Assembly (NCBI GenBank): GCA_030323885.1
Contig: CM059190.1
Coordinates: 84,064,709-84,128,708, forward strand
Direction of reading: 5' to 3'
DNA: 64,000 bases
Source: Branchipolynoe longqiensis
Taxonomy: Eukaryota > Annelida > Polychaeta > Phyllodocida > Polynoidae
Shown: positions 21,191-29,868 of the stretch, piece by piece
How the letters are laid out: every line of letters starts with the position of its first letter
How positions within the stretch are numbered: the stretch's first letter is position 1
The notes under the pieces: model-generated
What the model was told of the DNA's origin: nothing
Databases searched by the model: none
What the model saw: only the letters and a program-made list of their open reading frames with translations
Translations under genes and position numbers: made by a program

Positions 21191-21495
21191 TATGAAGTAG
21201 ATGCCTGCTACCGGGTCGCCCTGTCGGACCAGCATGTTTTCATAGGGCACTGACTCCTTGACCAGCGCCATGGCCAGCTGCTTCTTGTACTTGGGTGGCC
21301 AGTTGTGGAAGTAAGGGCTGGTTGCAATAAAGTTTGACTTGTCCTCAAACTCCTTCTGCAAGACGGACTTGACGGAGCGGTTGTAGAGCTCGCGATCCAC
21401 GACGATGAGGTCAGCGTTGTCGTCACTAATAATGGACGCCGTCCGGATACAGTCGTCACTGAACAGGGCAACCTCCCCGAACGTGGCGCCAGCCC
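21186..21495 (-). CDS. CNBD2-like exon spanning the end of one and start of a second cyclic-nucleotide-binding domain
   Basis: 310-nt internal exon. The acceptor is CCACACAG|G at 21496/21495 and the donor C|GTACGT at 21186/21185. Residues GAGATFGEVALFSDD and TASIISDDNADLIVVDRE form the phosphate-binding-cassette region and last strands of a CNB domain. RSVKSVLQKEFEDKSNFI is its C helix, and WPPKYKKQLAMALVKE then LVRQGDPVAGIYFILS begin the next CNB domain. In the cassette position the sequence has FGEVAL and later R-T-A (CIRTASI), consistent with the conserved E and R, so binding could be retained. Its phase fits the 19077 exon exactly. The CNBD2 assignment is by recognition of tandem domains; PKA regulatory subunits and Epac are less likely. 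Upstream exons (above 21.5 kb) were not found. Confidence 0.85.
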
Positions 21496-21539
21496 CTGTG
21501 TGGTGGCAAACAGTGGAACTAATCAGTGACACAATCGGA

Positions 21540-21715
21540 ATGATACACGCCGTCCAGATACAGTTATTTCTGAACAGGGCAACCTCCCCAAACGTGGCGC
21601 CAGTCCCTGCACAGCGGCAAACAGGGGAACTAATCAGTGATATAATCAGCCATCAAGGAACAGGGCAACCCTCCCGAATGTGGGGCTAATTCTTGTGTGG
21701 TGGCAAACAGAGTAG
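21540..21715 (-). repeat. Duplicated acceptor side of the CNBD2-like exon
   Basis: Minus-strand copies of the acceptor and exon start lie upstream of the true exon: 'CAGGGACTGGCGCCACGTTT' then GGGGAGGTTGCCCTGTTCAG at about 21610-21570, and a shorter one at about 21715-21660 with CCACATTCGGGAGGGTTGCC. The true start reads GGGCTGGCGCCACGTTCGGG. The copies carry substitutions that change key residues, so they are not alternative functional exons on their face. Confidence 0.8.
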
Positions 21716-21771
21716 GTAATGAGTGAGACTTTCGGAATTGTTCTCTATCATTTATAATTAGTCAGGCAGTT

Positions 21772-22215
21772 TATGCTTAGGTCACAAATGCTGCAGGCGC
21801 CGTACGGTGCTGCAGTTTGCAGTGTGTCTTGCGGTGTATGCAAATATTATGGCTTTACGGTCTGCGGCTTATCTCTTCAAAAATAGTACACGTATTTAAT
21901 ATACAAAAAAAGTCATAACTTTCTTAATATTGATCACACAAACATGAATTTTGTACCATATTGATATTCATTTTACACCCTTTTTATTGATGTCAACAAA
22001 GGTGATCGTACAGTGTTGTGGAGTCTGGATTGCCAGGATTGCGGCCTGCGGCTTTGTGATTTTTCAAAGTTAAGATAACTCCAACTTGAAAAAAATGCAA
22101 CCCTTGCGGCGAGCAAAAGAACGCCCGGTGACCATAACCCAATGTACGGTCTGGCCGATGCGGCAACTTATGGTCACCGCAAGCATGCCGTAACGTATTT
22201 GTGACCGAGGCATTA
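21772..22215. mobile_element. Foldback MITE, termini GGTCACAAATRC, TGCGG-rich interior
   Basis: The left end is TATGCTTAGGTCACAAATGC. The inverse of the right end is TAATGCCTCGGTCACAAATA. The interior repeats TGCGGTCTGCGGC/TTGCGGTG motifs at about 11 bp, with a T-rich centre. It is one of the group sharing TAAnGCCnnGGTCACA-like ends. Confidence 0.8.
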
Positions 22216-22589
22216 GCAAGATGATGCGGACACGACGGATAAAAGCAACAATTTTTTCCCACATACTCTCCATCCCCATCACTTTCAATTTTTTTACGGG
22301 AGCCACTTCATCAAGATGGCAGATGGTGGCCATCTTGCATTTCCAAGATTGCGACCATGTAAAATCTATAAGTGCCAATATCTCATCTTGCAAGCCACTT
22401 AGAAAGTCAATCATCAAGTTGTTGACAGATTGATTAATTAACTAATCAATTTGCTTAATTGCATAACATCCTGCTGTATTGCATATTTGACTTAATACGT
22501 TAATAATAATATATAAATATATAAGTTAATATGAGATACATATGTAAGTATATACAAATATAAATTATTCATAGAGTGAAGTTTCCCAC

Positions 22590-22738
22590 ATGGCTGGTGG
22601 AGAAGCTATAAATAACGCATGGGTTAGCTAACCCCGCCATGCTTTGGCCACATACATTTCCCAACACTGGCGTTAGCTAACCCGGTGGCCGCCCTTAACA
22701 CCGCAGCCGATAAAAAGTTGTTCATACATTTGGCCCCT
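22590..22738 (-). mobile_element. Truncated foldback MITE related to the 37885 element
   Basis: The minus strand matches the left part of 37885-38580: GGTGTTAAGGGCGG, GGGTTAGCTAACGCC, GCCAAAGCATGG and GGTTAGCTAACCC in the same order. It lacks the GCC-repeat centre and the opposite end. Confidence 0.7.
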
Positions 22739-22870
22739 GCAGCCAAGTGGGAAGTTCTGGGAGGAGGCGGTAGGTGGCGCCTCGACAGAGCTTTTTAACA
22801 TCTGGGTGTGAGCCCATGTCGCTGCTTAGATTCTCAGTGGGTTTAGTGCTTGGGGTTCTGCGCATGCGCT

Positions 22871-23058
22871 TATTCGATTAACAAGACCCGGATGACTCGG
22901 GTCACCCGAGTTGCTAGAAATTAAAATAGAACACCGCGAGTGGAACTGACAAAAATGCGTGCCGTGTGCAAAAAGTCCTAGCGATGACATCAGGAGCGAT
23001 GACACCACATTTGTGCGTCAAAAAGTTGCTAGGGTCACCCGAGTTCATGAATCGAATA
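22871..23058. mobile_element. MITE with GGGTCACCCGAGTT inverted ends
   Basis: The left end has TATTCGATTAAC, then ACTCGGGTCACCCGAGTT (itself palindromic). The right end is GGGTCACCCGAGTTCATGAA and TCGAATA. It shares ACACCGCGAGTGGA and GCGTGCCGTG with 8688-9114. Confidence 0.75.
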
Positions 23059-23654
23059 CACTGAAATGCCATTCGATTTTGACACATGTGCAGAGCTCCA
23101 AGCGTACACTCTAAACCCACTGAGAATTTAAACTGCGACACCCTCAAGGTGAGAGTCTGGAGGGAAGTATGAGGAAGGGTACGGGCGTCAATGTCTCAAA
23201 ACCCTATGATTCAGCCACAATTCTTACATATTCCGCACCAATGCGTTCATGGCTTTTAAGCCTAACTTGACATCTCTGGTATGGCTCCCGCACCCCGCAA
23301 TGTTTGCTATGGAAATTGCACATGCCGTATATGACCCAATAGAAGCACACCCCCCATTTCAAGATTGGAAGCACACCCAAATTTACCATCATATTCAGAC
23401 TGAATGCATATAAAATAACACAATCCCACTTTATTTCAGAGGCAAGACAAAAAAAAATCCATGAAATTCTTTAACTTTGAATAGACGCGCATCCATGTGT
23501 CTGCACTCGCGCAGTGCGCATCTATTGGGACATATACGGTAAGTGATTTTGACGCAGAATATAGGGTATGCACTGATGTCATGCTAAACGGAAGTGCGGC
23601 CATTGTGGCGATAGTAACCACAATAATAAAGACACTGTCACACTGCACACTCAA

Positions 23655-23870
23655 TGGCTATGAGCAATCTTCCTACAGAAAAAGTTAAATATCTCTAAAA
23701 CCACAACACCTAGAAACAAACTGATTGGAATACACATAAAAAACCTGTTTACCAAAAAGATTATATTAAATTGATATGGTCAGGGTTCTGCATTTCTATT
23801 AATTTGTAATAAAACTAACGTTTTGCACTGCGCATACAGGCAAACTCTATGGAATGTTTACTGGTCGATA
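23655..23870 (-). repeat. Dispersed repeat R-b, inverted copy
   Basis: The reverse complement matches the unit at 9311-9450: ATTTAATATAATCTTTTTGG, then AATACACATA-type and CTAAAACCACAACACCTAGA blocks. The end near CAGTGCAAAAC is also shared. Confidence 0.6.
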
Positions 23871-24101
23871 TCGCCACAATATGGCCGCGCATCGGGTTGA
23901 TGACGTGACATGATTTCCCTATATTGTTTTCTGTTCCGTTCAATAGCACTAGTGCCGAACGCAAATACCAGAAAGTAGATTAATAACATATAATCACCCA
24001 TCTCAAACAATCAACAACAAATAAAACCCCAAATAGCATAAATTGTGTATATATAGAGAAATATGTAGCAATCGTGATACTTACGGCCACCACGCTTGGT
24101 C

Positions 24102-24107
24102 AAAAAA
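24102..24107 (-). terminator. RNA polymerase III terminator
   Basis: On the minus strand a T6 run lies four bases after the mature 3' end of the tRNA-Leu gene, a standard Pol III stop. Confidence 0.85.
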
Positions 24108-24111
24108 CCTT

Positions 24112-24229
24112 TGTCAGATATGGGGTTCGAACCCACGCCCACATTCGTGGACCAGAACGCCCGGGACCTGACTTTGCAGGTAAGGAGTAACCTTGAGTCT
24201 GGCGCCCTAGACCACTCGGCCAATCCGAC
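24112..24229 (-). tRNA. tRNA-Leu(CAA) with intron
   Basis: The minus-strand acceptor stem GTCGGAT pairs with ATCTGAC (one G-U), with discriminator A. The D arm is TGGCCGAGTGGTCTAGGGCG. The anticodon stem CCAGA pairs with TCTGG, and anticodon CAA is at 24195-24193. A 34-nt intron (about 24191-24158) follows CTCAAG, where tRNA-Leu(CAA) introns are normally found. A variable arm then TTCGAAC and a CCCAT stem complete a class II tRNA. No CCA is encoded, as expected in a eukaryote. The SINE heads in this window are looser and lack an acceptor stem, so this looks like a real gene. Confidence 0.93.
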
Positions 24230-24454
24230 CAATATATCTAAACACCCAATCTGACCTTATTTGAAGATCCCAGACAGGGCTATTCTTGTCCGTGCGTTAT
24301 CTGCTTACTTTGCTCATAGACAGAAGAACTAAATAATTGTGATATATATGGCGGTATATTATTATGAAGAGTTTGTTTTCCCTTTATTTCATTTGGGATA
24401 TGGAACCGCAGGAGCAGCTTCCCGTGAGCGGTTCCCGAGGGTAAATTAATTACT

Positions 24455-24935
24455 AAACTTTCTGTGTTTTCCACAAGCCTAATATATTGTTATGTGTGGT
24501 CTACTCTAATGTATGGGGCAGAGACATGGACAATCTCTAAGAAAATGTACAAACGTTTAGCAGCATTTGAGATGTGGACTTATCGAAGGATGATGAAAAT
24601 ATCATGGACAAAGAAGATCACCAACAAAGAAGTTCTCAGAAAAATTAAAAATAAGAAAAGCTTGTTTGCCACTATACAGACAAAGAAACTTATTTATTTT
24701 GGCCACATCATTCGTCAGAGTTCAATATACCGTACATTGTTGGAAGGGAAGGTGAATGGCAGCAGAGGGAGAGGGAGACCAAGAACATCATGGTTTACAA
24801 ATATTTCACAGTGGACAGGCTTGAATTATTCACAGTCTATCAGAACAGCACAACATCGGGACAAGTGGAGAACCATTGCATCCAACCCTCGACTAGAGGA
24901 TGGAACTATTGATTGATTGAATATATTGCTGATTT
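24455..24935 (+). pseudogene. LINE 3' end (non-LTR reverse transcriptase C-terminus)
   Basis: An ORF of about 150 codons ends in TGA at 24916. It carries the post-RT region typical of RTE-like non-LTR elements: LMYGAETWT, FEMWTYRRMMKISWTKK, LIYFGHIIRQS, GSRGRGRPRTSW and HRDKWRTIASNPR. Only the last few hundred base pairs are present, and the polymerase core is missing (5' truncation, the usual fate of LINE copies). The end is the short repeat TTGATTGATTGAATAT. The clade assignment is tentative. Confidence 0.85.
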
Positions 24936-25261
24936 CCATTTGACGTCACATGTTACAGTTGTTGATTTTTTTTTCCAATTTTGTTGTTGTTGTTAGATAT
25001 GCATGTTTCAATGTAAAAAATGTACTCTTCTCGACCTAAATATAATGGTCATTCCATTCTTCCCATTTTTTAATCACATTAGAACCCAGGATAAATAAAT
25101 TAAATGAGATATTTTATCAGAGGGTGTATCATCACGGAACATGCTGATTAGAAAGACAAGATTATCGTTTATAGTTTTGTTTAAATTATACAGTGCATTA
25201 CTATTATTTATTTTTAATAGTGAATCAGTGTCCACATCACCATTGGACGACGGGTACATGA

Positions 25262-26125
25262 GGAAAAAAAAAAATTACTATACTATGCATACGTTTACTC
25301 CAAAATCCAGTATGGTATAGAGGTGTATGGGAGAGCCAAATCATCAACCCTAAAAAAGATACAGACACAACAAAACAGAGCCTTGAAAATACTGTATAGC
25401 AAAGACTATCTCACCCCAACTAAATCACTTCATAAAGACCTGGACTTACTTATGGTAACTGACATTTATAAAATATACATTGCAAAATTTGTTTACAAGC
25501 AAAAGAATGGCCTCCTCCCTGAAATATTTGATAATCTCTTCAAAGAAAACAATCAGGTCCATTCCCATAACACACGACAGATAAATAACATACATCACAA
25601 ACACACTAGAAACAAATATGGCAAAATAACAACTGAAAACCAAGGAACCAATATCTGGAACTCGATACCAGTAGAGATTAGAAACCTTCAAACTTTGAAA
25701 AACTTCTGTAAAAAACTAAAGATAAGCTATCTCAATGCATACTAAATCGATTACCAGTAAAGAATATATATAATACCCCTATTAACATACATGCAAAATA
25801 ACTACTGATACTGCATGTAAATACATGAATCCATGACACAATATCCATATAATATTCCTATCATTACTTTGTTTCTTACTAACTGTGAAGAGACGCATCA
25901 GTAGCTCATCATAATCATTAGTTAAAAATGTAGCTTAGGTTTAATAATTTGTTATTGTCATCACTTATTCATTCACATCATGGAGACCAGCTAGATAAGC
26001 ATCGCTTTTCTGGGATCCTTTCTGTCTGTAAGGAATTTGTATGCATTTATTGTATCACCTCAATTTATTGTAAACATACCTTGCAGAGAGTTAAAATAAA
26101 AGAATTGATTGAATTGATTGATTGT
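25262..26125 (+). pseudogene. LINE 3' end, CR1/jockey-like
   Basis: The readable frame begins at about 25275 (LLYYAYVYSKIQYGIEVYG), continues QQNRALKILYSKDYLTP and HKDLDLLMVTDIYKIYIA, and stops at 25745. This is the C-terminal region after the RT fingers and palm in CR1/jockey-type elements. A 3' UTR of about 350 bp ends in (ATTG)n at about 26115, the usual tail of CR1/L2 groups. It is 5'-truncated near an A-run at 25265. Confidence 0.85.
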
Positions 26126-26410
26126 GTCATCGTTGAAGAAATGCAATACATACTTATAGATTTAAGCATTTAAGTCATAATTGTTATTTAGAAGTAGACT
26201 TCTGGAATAAAGGAACTTGAGTTTAATTACCATGACAATATGATGTTGCCTTCTTGACTAGCAAATAAAGGACATGCATCAGGAGCAGCCCTGACTCTTA
26301 ATCTTCACCCTAAATCTAGATTATTTTATTTAAACCTAGCTAGTGTGAAATGTGTTGACAGGAATTTGGTACAAAATCATTGATTTTTGTGTGGATTTTT
26401 TGGTACATTA

Positions 26411-26575
26411 GTTGTTTAAGCAGGGGAAATTTCAATCGCAGACAATTGGTCTTCCTCATTCCACTGCTCCTTGCCCTATCCTATTAATGCCGAGTGCCTG
26501 GCTAGGAAGCGACAAGTATCAATTTTTAAGTCATTGGTTTGATTCGACCAGGTTTCAAACCCCCGAACCCATGAT
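26411..26575 (-). mobile_element. SINE type B, partial
   Basis: On the minus strand it has GGTTTGAAACC (B-box-like), 'CAAACCAATGACTTAAAAAT', 'GCTTCCTAGCCAGGCACTCG' and the type B tail 'GCAGTGGAATGAGGAAGACC', then GACTGAAA-type sequence. It faces the plus-strand type B copy at 26662. Confidence 0.8.
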
Positions 26576-26661
26576 TCATTAAGCTGTGGAAGCACCAAAC
26601 TTAGTTCATGCCCTGCAAGCTTTGGTCTGTCTGAAGCCCATGATAAACAAATTTACTGTAA

Positions 26662-26888
26662 CCAGACAGGATGGCCAAACGAGTTGAGCACCCGCTTCCC
26701 ATGTGGCAGGTCACATGACATGGATCAGCTGGGCTCAAACCTCGGGCTGGTCAAACTAATGACTTAAAAAATGTATAATTGCCCCTACCGAGCATGGTGT
26801 TTTGCATTACTAGGATCGGGCAAGTAACAGTGGAATGAGATAGACCAATTTTCCGTGATTGAAATTTCTCCTGCTTAATCAACAAATG
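26662..26888 (+). mobile_element. SINE type B
   Basis: Head CCAGACAGGATGGCCAAACG and a degenerate B box CTCAAACCTCGGG, then 'AACAGTGGAATGAGATAGAC' and 'GATTGAAATTTCTCCTGCTT'. The tail ends where MITE-B begins. Confidence 0.75.
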
Positions 26889-26890
26889 AG

Positions 26891-27810
26891 GAGTTCAGGT
26901 GCAAAACACCGTAAATGCCAATCCAAAAATTAAGATAGACATTGGAATCAAACCTTCAAAAAGTTCAATTTTGTACATTCCTCATTGTTCATTGCCCCAT
27001 AATCATTTCATCGCAAGAAAAGTGGAATTAGTGAGAAATAAAATGATCTCCAGGAAGAAATCTGATATTTTAATTAAATTTTTGGATTGGCGTTTTCTGG
27101 GTTTTGCACCTGGGCCCCATATGCAGGAGTCATTCTTAGCGGGGTTTGGTGTTACAGCCTGTTACCGTTTAGCTATCACCGATGTCGGGAACTGTGTCAA
27201 GTCGTATGCAGGAGCGTGTAACACTTTCATTATAGCTAAACGTAAATTTATTTATAGATTTGGGAAATCCCTCTGCGTCTGTAGCCATATATGAGGCTTA
27301 AATATATATTAAATGCTATCATATTTAACAGAATTACATATGCAATAAGTGAAATTTCATGAAATTAACCCTAAATTCGAAGCAATATTAATGCTGCCGC
27401 CGCAACGGCGGCGATATTAATATTTTCGAACCGACGAATGCAAGCAACCGCCGCCGCCGCCAGTATGGAAAGCGAAGTCGATGCGGCTGCGGCAGCGATT
27501 TGGTTACTTTACATTCGTCATTCGTCGATTGCGGCGGCAGCATTAATCTCGCTTCGATTTTAGGATTAATTTAATAAAATTTCACTATTTGACTATGTAG
27601 CATTGTTAAACATGACACGATTGAATAGATTTGATACATTACACCGCTTGGAAACTAGCTAAATTTCTGGTTTACCTTAACCTAGTTTAAGCTTCTGGTG
27701 TTAGGCCTATCACTTACTCGTGCATACCATTTTTCGCCGCTAAACGGGAATTCCCGCCAAACACCGTTTTGCCACGCTAACACTGACTCCTGCATACGGG
27801 CCCTGAACTC
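26891..27810. mobile_element. MITE-B interrupted by a foldback MITE
   Basis: The left end GAGTTCAGGTGCAAAACACC and the body run to TTTTGCACCT at 27111. After the nested element (27112-27803) the right end resumes as TGAACTC at 27804. The intact copy at 10320-10515 and the fragment at 14308 show TTAACACCTGAATTC and TTCTGCCTGAACTC uninterrupted at the same point. Confidence 0.85.
27112..27803. mobile_element. Foldback MITE with GCC/GCG trinucleotide interior
   Basis: The left end is GGGCCCCATATGCAGGAGTC. The inverse of the right end is GGGCCCGTATGCAGGAGTCA. TTAGCG and GGTGTT follow on both sides. The centre (27390-27545) holds CCGCCGCCGCC and its inverse GGCGGC in an imperfect hairpin with ATTAATATT segments. 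The related element is 37885-38580. There is no coding capacity. A 3-bp CCT could be the target duplication. Confidence 0.85.
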
Positions 27811-28185
27811 TTCAAATGTAGCTTTCTTTTTCAATAAGGGTGGTTTCAGGTGGGGGTTTACAACAACAACAAAATTATCAAGAAACTGACATTCAATGAA
27901 TATTTCATGTTGATTATGGCTGGCCGTCCAACATGGCAGCATAAAGAAAGGTCACCTGACTTTTTTTGTTATGCACATGCAAATCCTCAGTAGTCATGCG
28001 TGGGATCATCACGTGACTGAATCTTCTCTCGATGCATCACCTCTCGAACATTAATTATGCAAACCCTAATCCCATTCATTTCGGATGGTCAATAATTAAC
28101 ACATGCTGCTCGCCTGGTCTCTAACTTGCCTAAGCAACAAATGTTATCTGTATATTTTGTCATGGCAACAACCTATTTAACGTTA

Positions 28186-28457
28186 AACCGGACGGGGTGA
28201 CCCAATCTAGTAGAACGCTAGTCAACTTCCTGTGTTGTTACAGGTTGTGGGTTCGATCTGAGTGAAGTCTCAAAGACTTACAAAATTGATACTTGTTGCT
28301 ATGTCGCCTGGTAATCGGCATCATTCGGATAGCTCCCTGGTGCAATCACCGCCCCCACACCTATCTGTGTATGTGGCATTTCACCTGGGGAGGTGAGAAC
28401 CGCTGAGTACAGTAGCTTATCTCTGCCGTGATTATAAGCACTGAATCTGTCTGGAGT
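28186..28457 (+). mobile_element. tRNA-derived SINE type D
   Basis: The head has GGTGACCCAATCTAGTAGAA and a B-box-like GTGGGTTCGATCTG, then 'AAAGACTTACAAAATTGATA'. The body after 'GATAGCTCCCTGGTGCAATC' differs from types A-C. It abuts a minus-strand type A SINE. Confidence 0.6.
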
Positions 28458-28460
28458 CGG

Positions 28461-28793
28461 TTGGTTGGTTGTTGGAGTTTTACGTCCTGGCAACATCTAA
28501 GGTCATATCAGGACAGGTACCAACATGTGACAGTGCATGTTCATGGCGACTTATAATTATAGTGCTGTCCCACTGAGAGACCAGGCCACCAACACCGTGA
28601 CCTGATATCCCAGTCAGTCACATTATCCTAACATTGAGCCAATCAGTCCTTGCGCTCATGGCTAGGAAATGACAAGTATAACATTTTAAGTCATTGGTTT
28701 GACTCGACTAGGATTCGAACCCATGGGTTCGAATCTCATGATCTACCAAAACGGGAGACGGACGCTCAACTCGTCCCGTCTGGTGTCGCCCGG
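28461..28793 (-). mobile_element. tRNA-derived SINE type A
   Basis: On the minus strand, the head starts CACCAGACGGGACGAGTTGA, the B box is GGTTCGAACCC with an extra duplicated GGGTTCGAATC, and the type A body ends 'AGGACGTAAAACTCCAACAA'. Confidence 0.9.
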
Positions 28794-28917
28794 AGGTAAC
28801 AGACTGCCTTTAGTCAGCTTTGACCGGAAGGCCCTACTTAAACCGAAGGACGCTGGGAGAACATCGCATGACCCGTGGGAATAGAGCACCGGAAACCATT
28901 TAGTTGACCACACTTCC

Positions 28918-29048
28918 TGTAAGATACGAGTCGACACGACACGGTGACTTCAAGTTAACGACTGACTTTATTCAACCTCTGGTTGTCCTAGTTACATTCC
29001 GGTTATATCTGGGTCCCGGCGTGTATCAGCATACATACATATATTACA
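28918..29048 (-). repeat. 3' LTR of the gypsy element
   Basis: 131 bp. On the minus strand it contains a TATAA-like box (GATATAACC) and a polyadenylation signal in GGTTGAATAAAGTCAGTC. It differs from the other LTR only at 'GAGTCGACAC' versus 'GAGTCAACAC'. Confidence 0.97.
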
Positions 29049-29868
29049 TCTCCCTTCCAATGCTCTTGAATACACTTGAATACATTTGCATACACTTGAA
29101 CACTTAACATAAGTATCAGCGTAACTTACTAACTGACAAAATGACTTAGTTCCCCTCCTCATACTCTAATCACTTACACGCAATATGTTTAGCCACCCAT
29201 TCAGATGGATACCGTTGAAATAGCTGCTTAGATTAAATCTACCCTGTTCACCTGTATGCATTTATCCTTACTTTCTACATTTCCTCAAACGGTACGATAT
29301 GTATTTTTAATTACATCTCGCTGATTCGATAATGGATAATGGTGAAATAGCCTCTTAATTTAACTCTAACATCATGCACTTGCAAGCGTTGATATTTAAC
29401 TATACTCTCGATTATTTGATAATAATTAGATATACATATACATTGATCACTTTTTTAATTCACATTTATATATTAATGTTAAGACATTAACACTAACATT
29501 ATTATGCATTCATCCATGGTAACTGAAGATCTATACTTTCGAATAACATGTAACAAGTTATCAAGGTATAACAACATGCTCCAACACCCAATTTGCATAG
29601 CAAACTAAACACATCATCTTATCTGAAAGCTAGGGACTGGGCGAATGATTCTACCATAACGTGTCTTGTATGGAATTTGTTTTGTTATATCCTGTCGCAC
29701 AGGCCTGTTATCTATGACCTCCTTAGGGATGTTTTTGGTATGCCGAATGTTGTCTTTTGGTGTTTTGAATATGTGTCTGCGATTTCTTCGTATGATGTTG
29801 TTCTGTATTTTTAATATTTGGTAATCCCTATGTCCAGGCTTTTGTGCTGCAGCGATGATTCCCGTAGC
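29049..29868 (-). other. 3' untranslated region of the gypsy element
   Basis: AT-rich with no ORF of note. It ends at the purine tract GGAAGGGAGA beside the LTR. No envelope-like gene is present. Confidence 0.8.
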
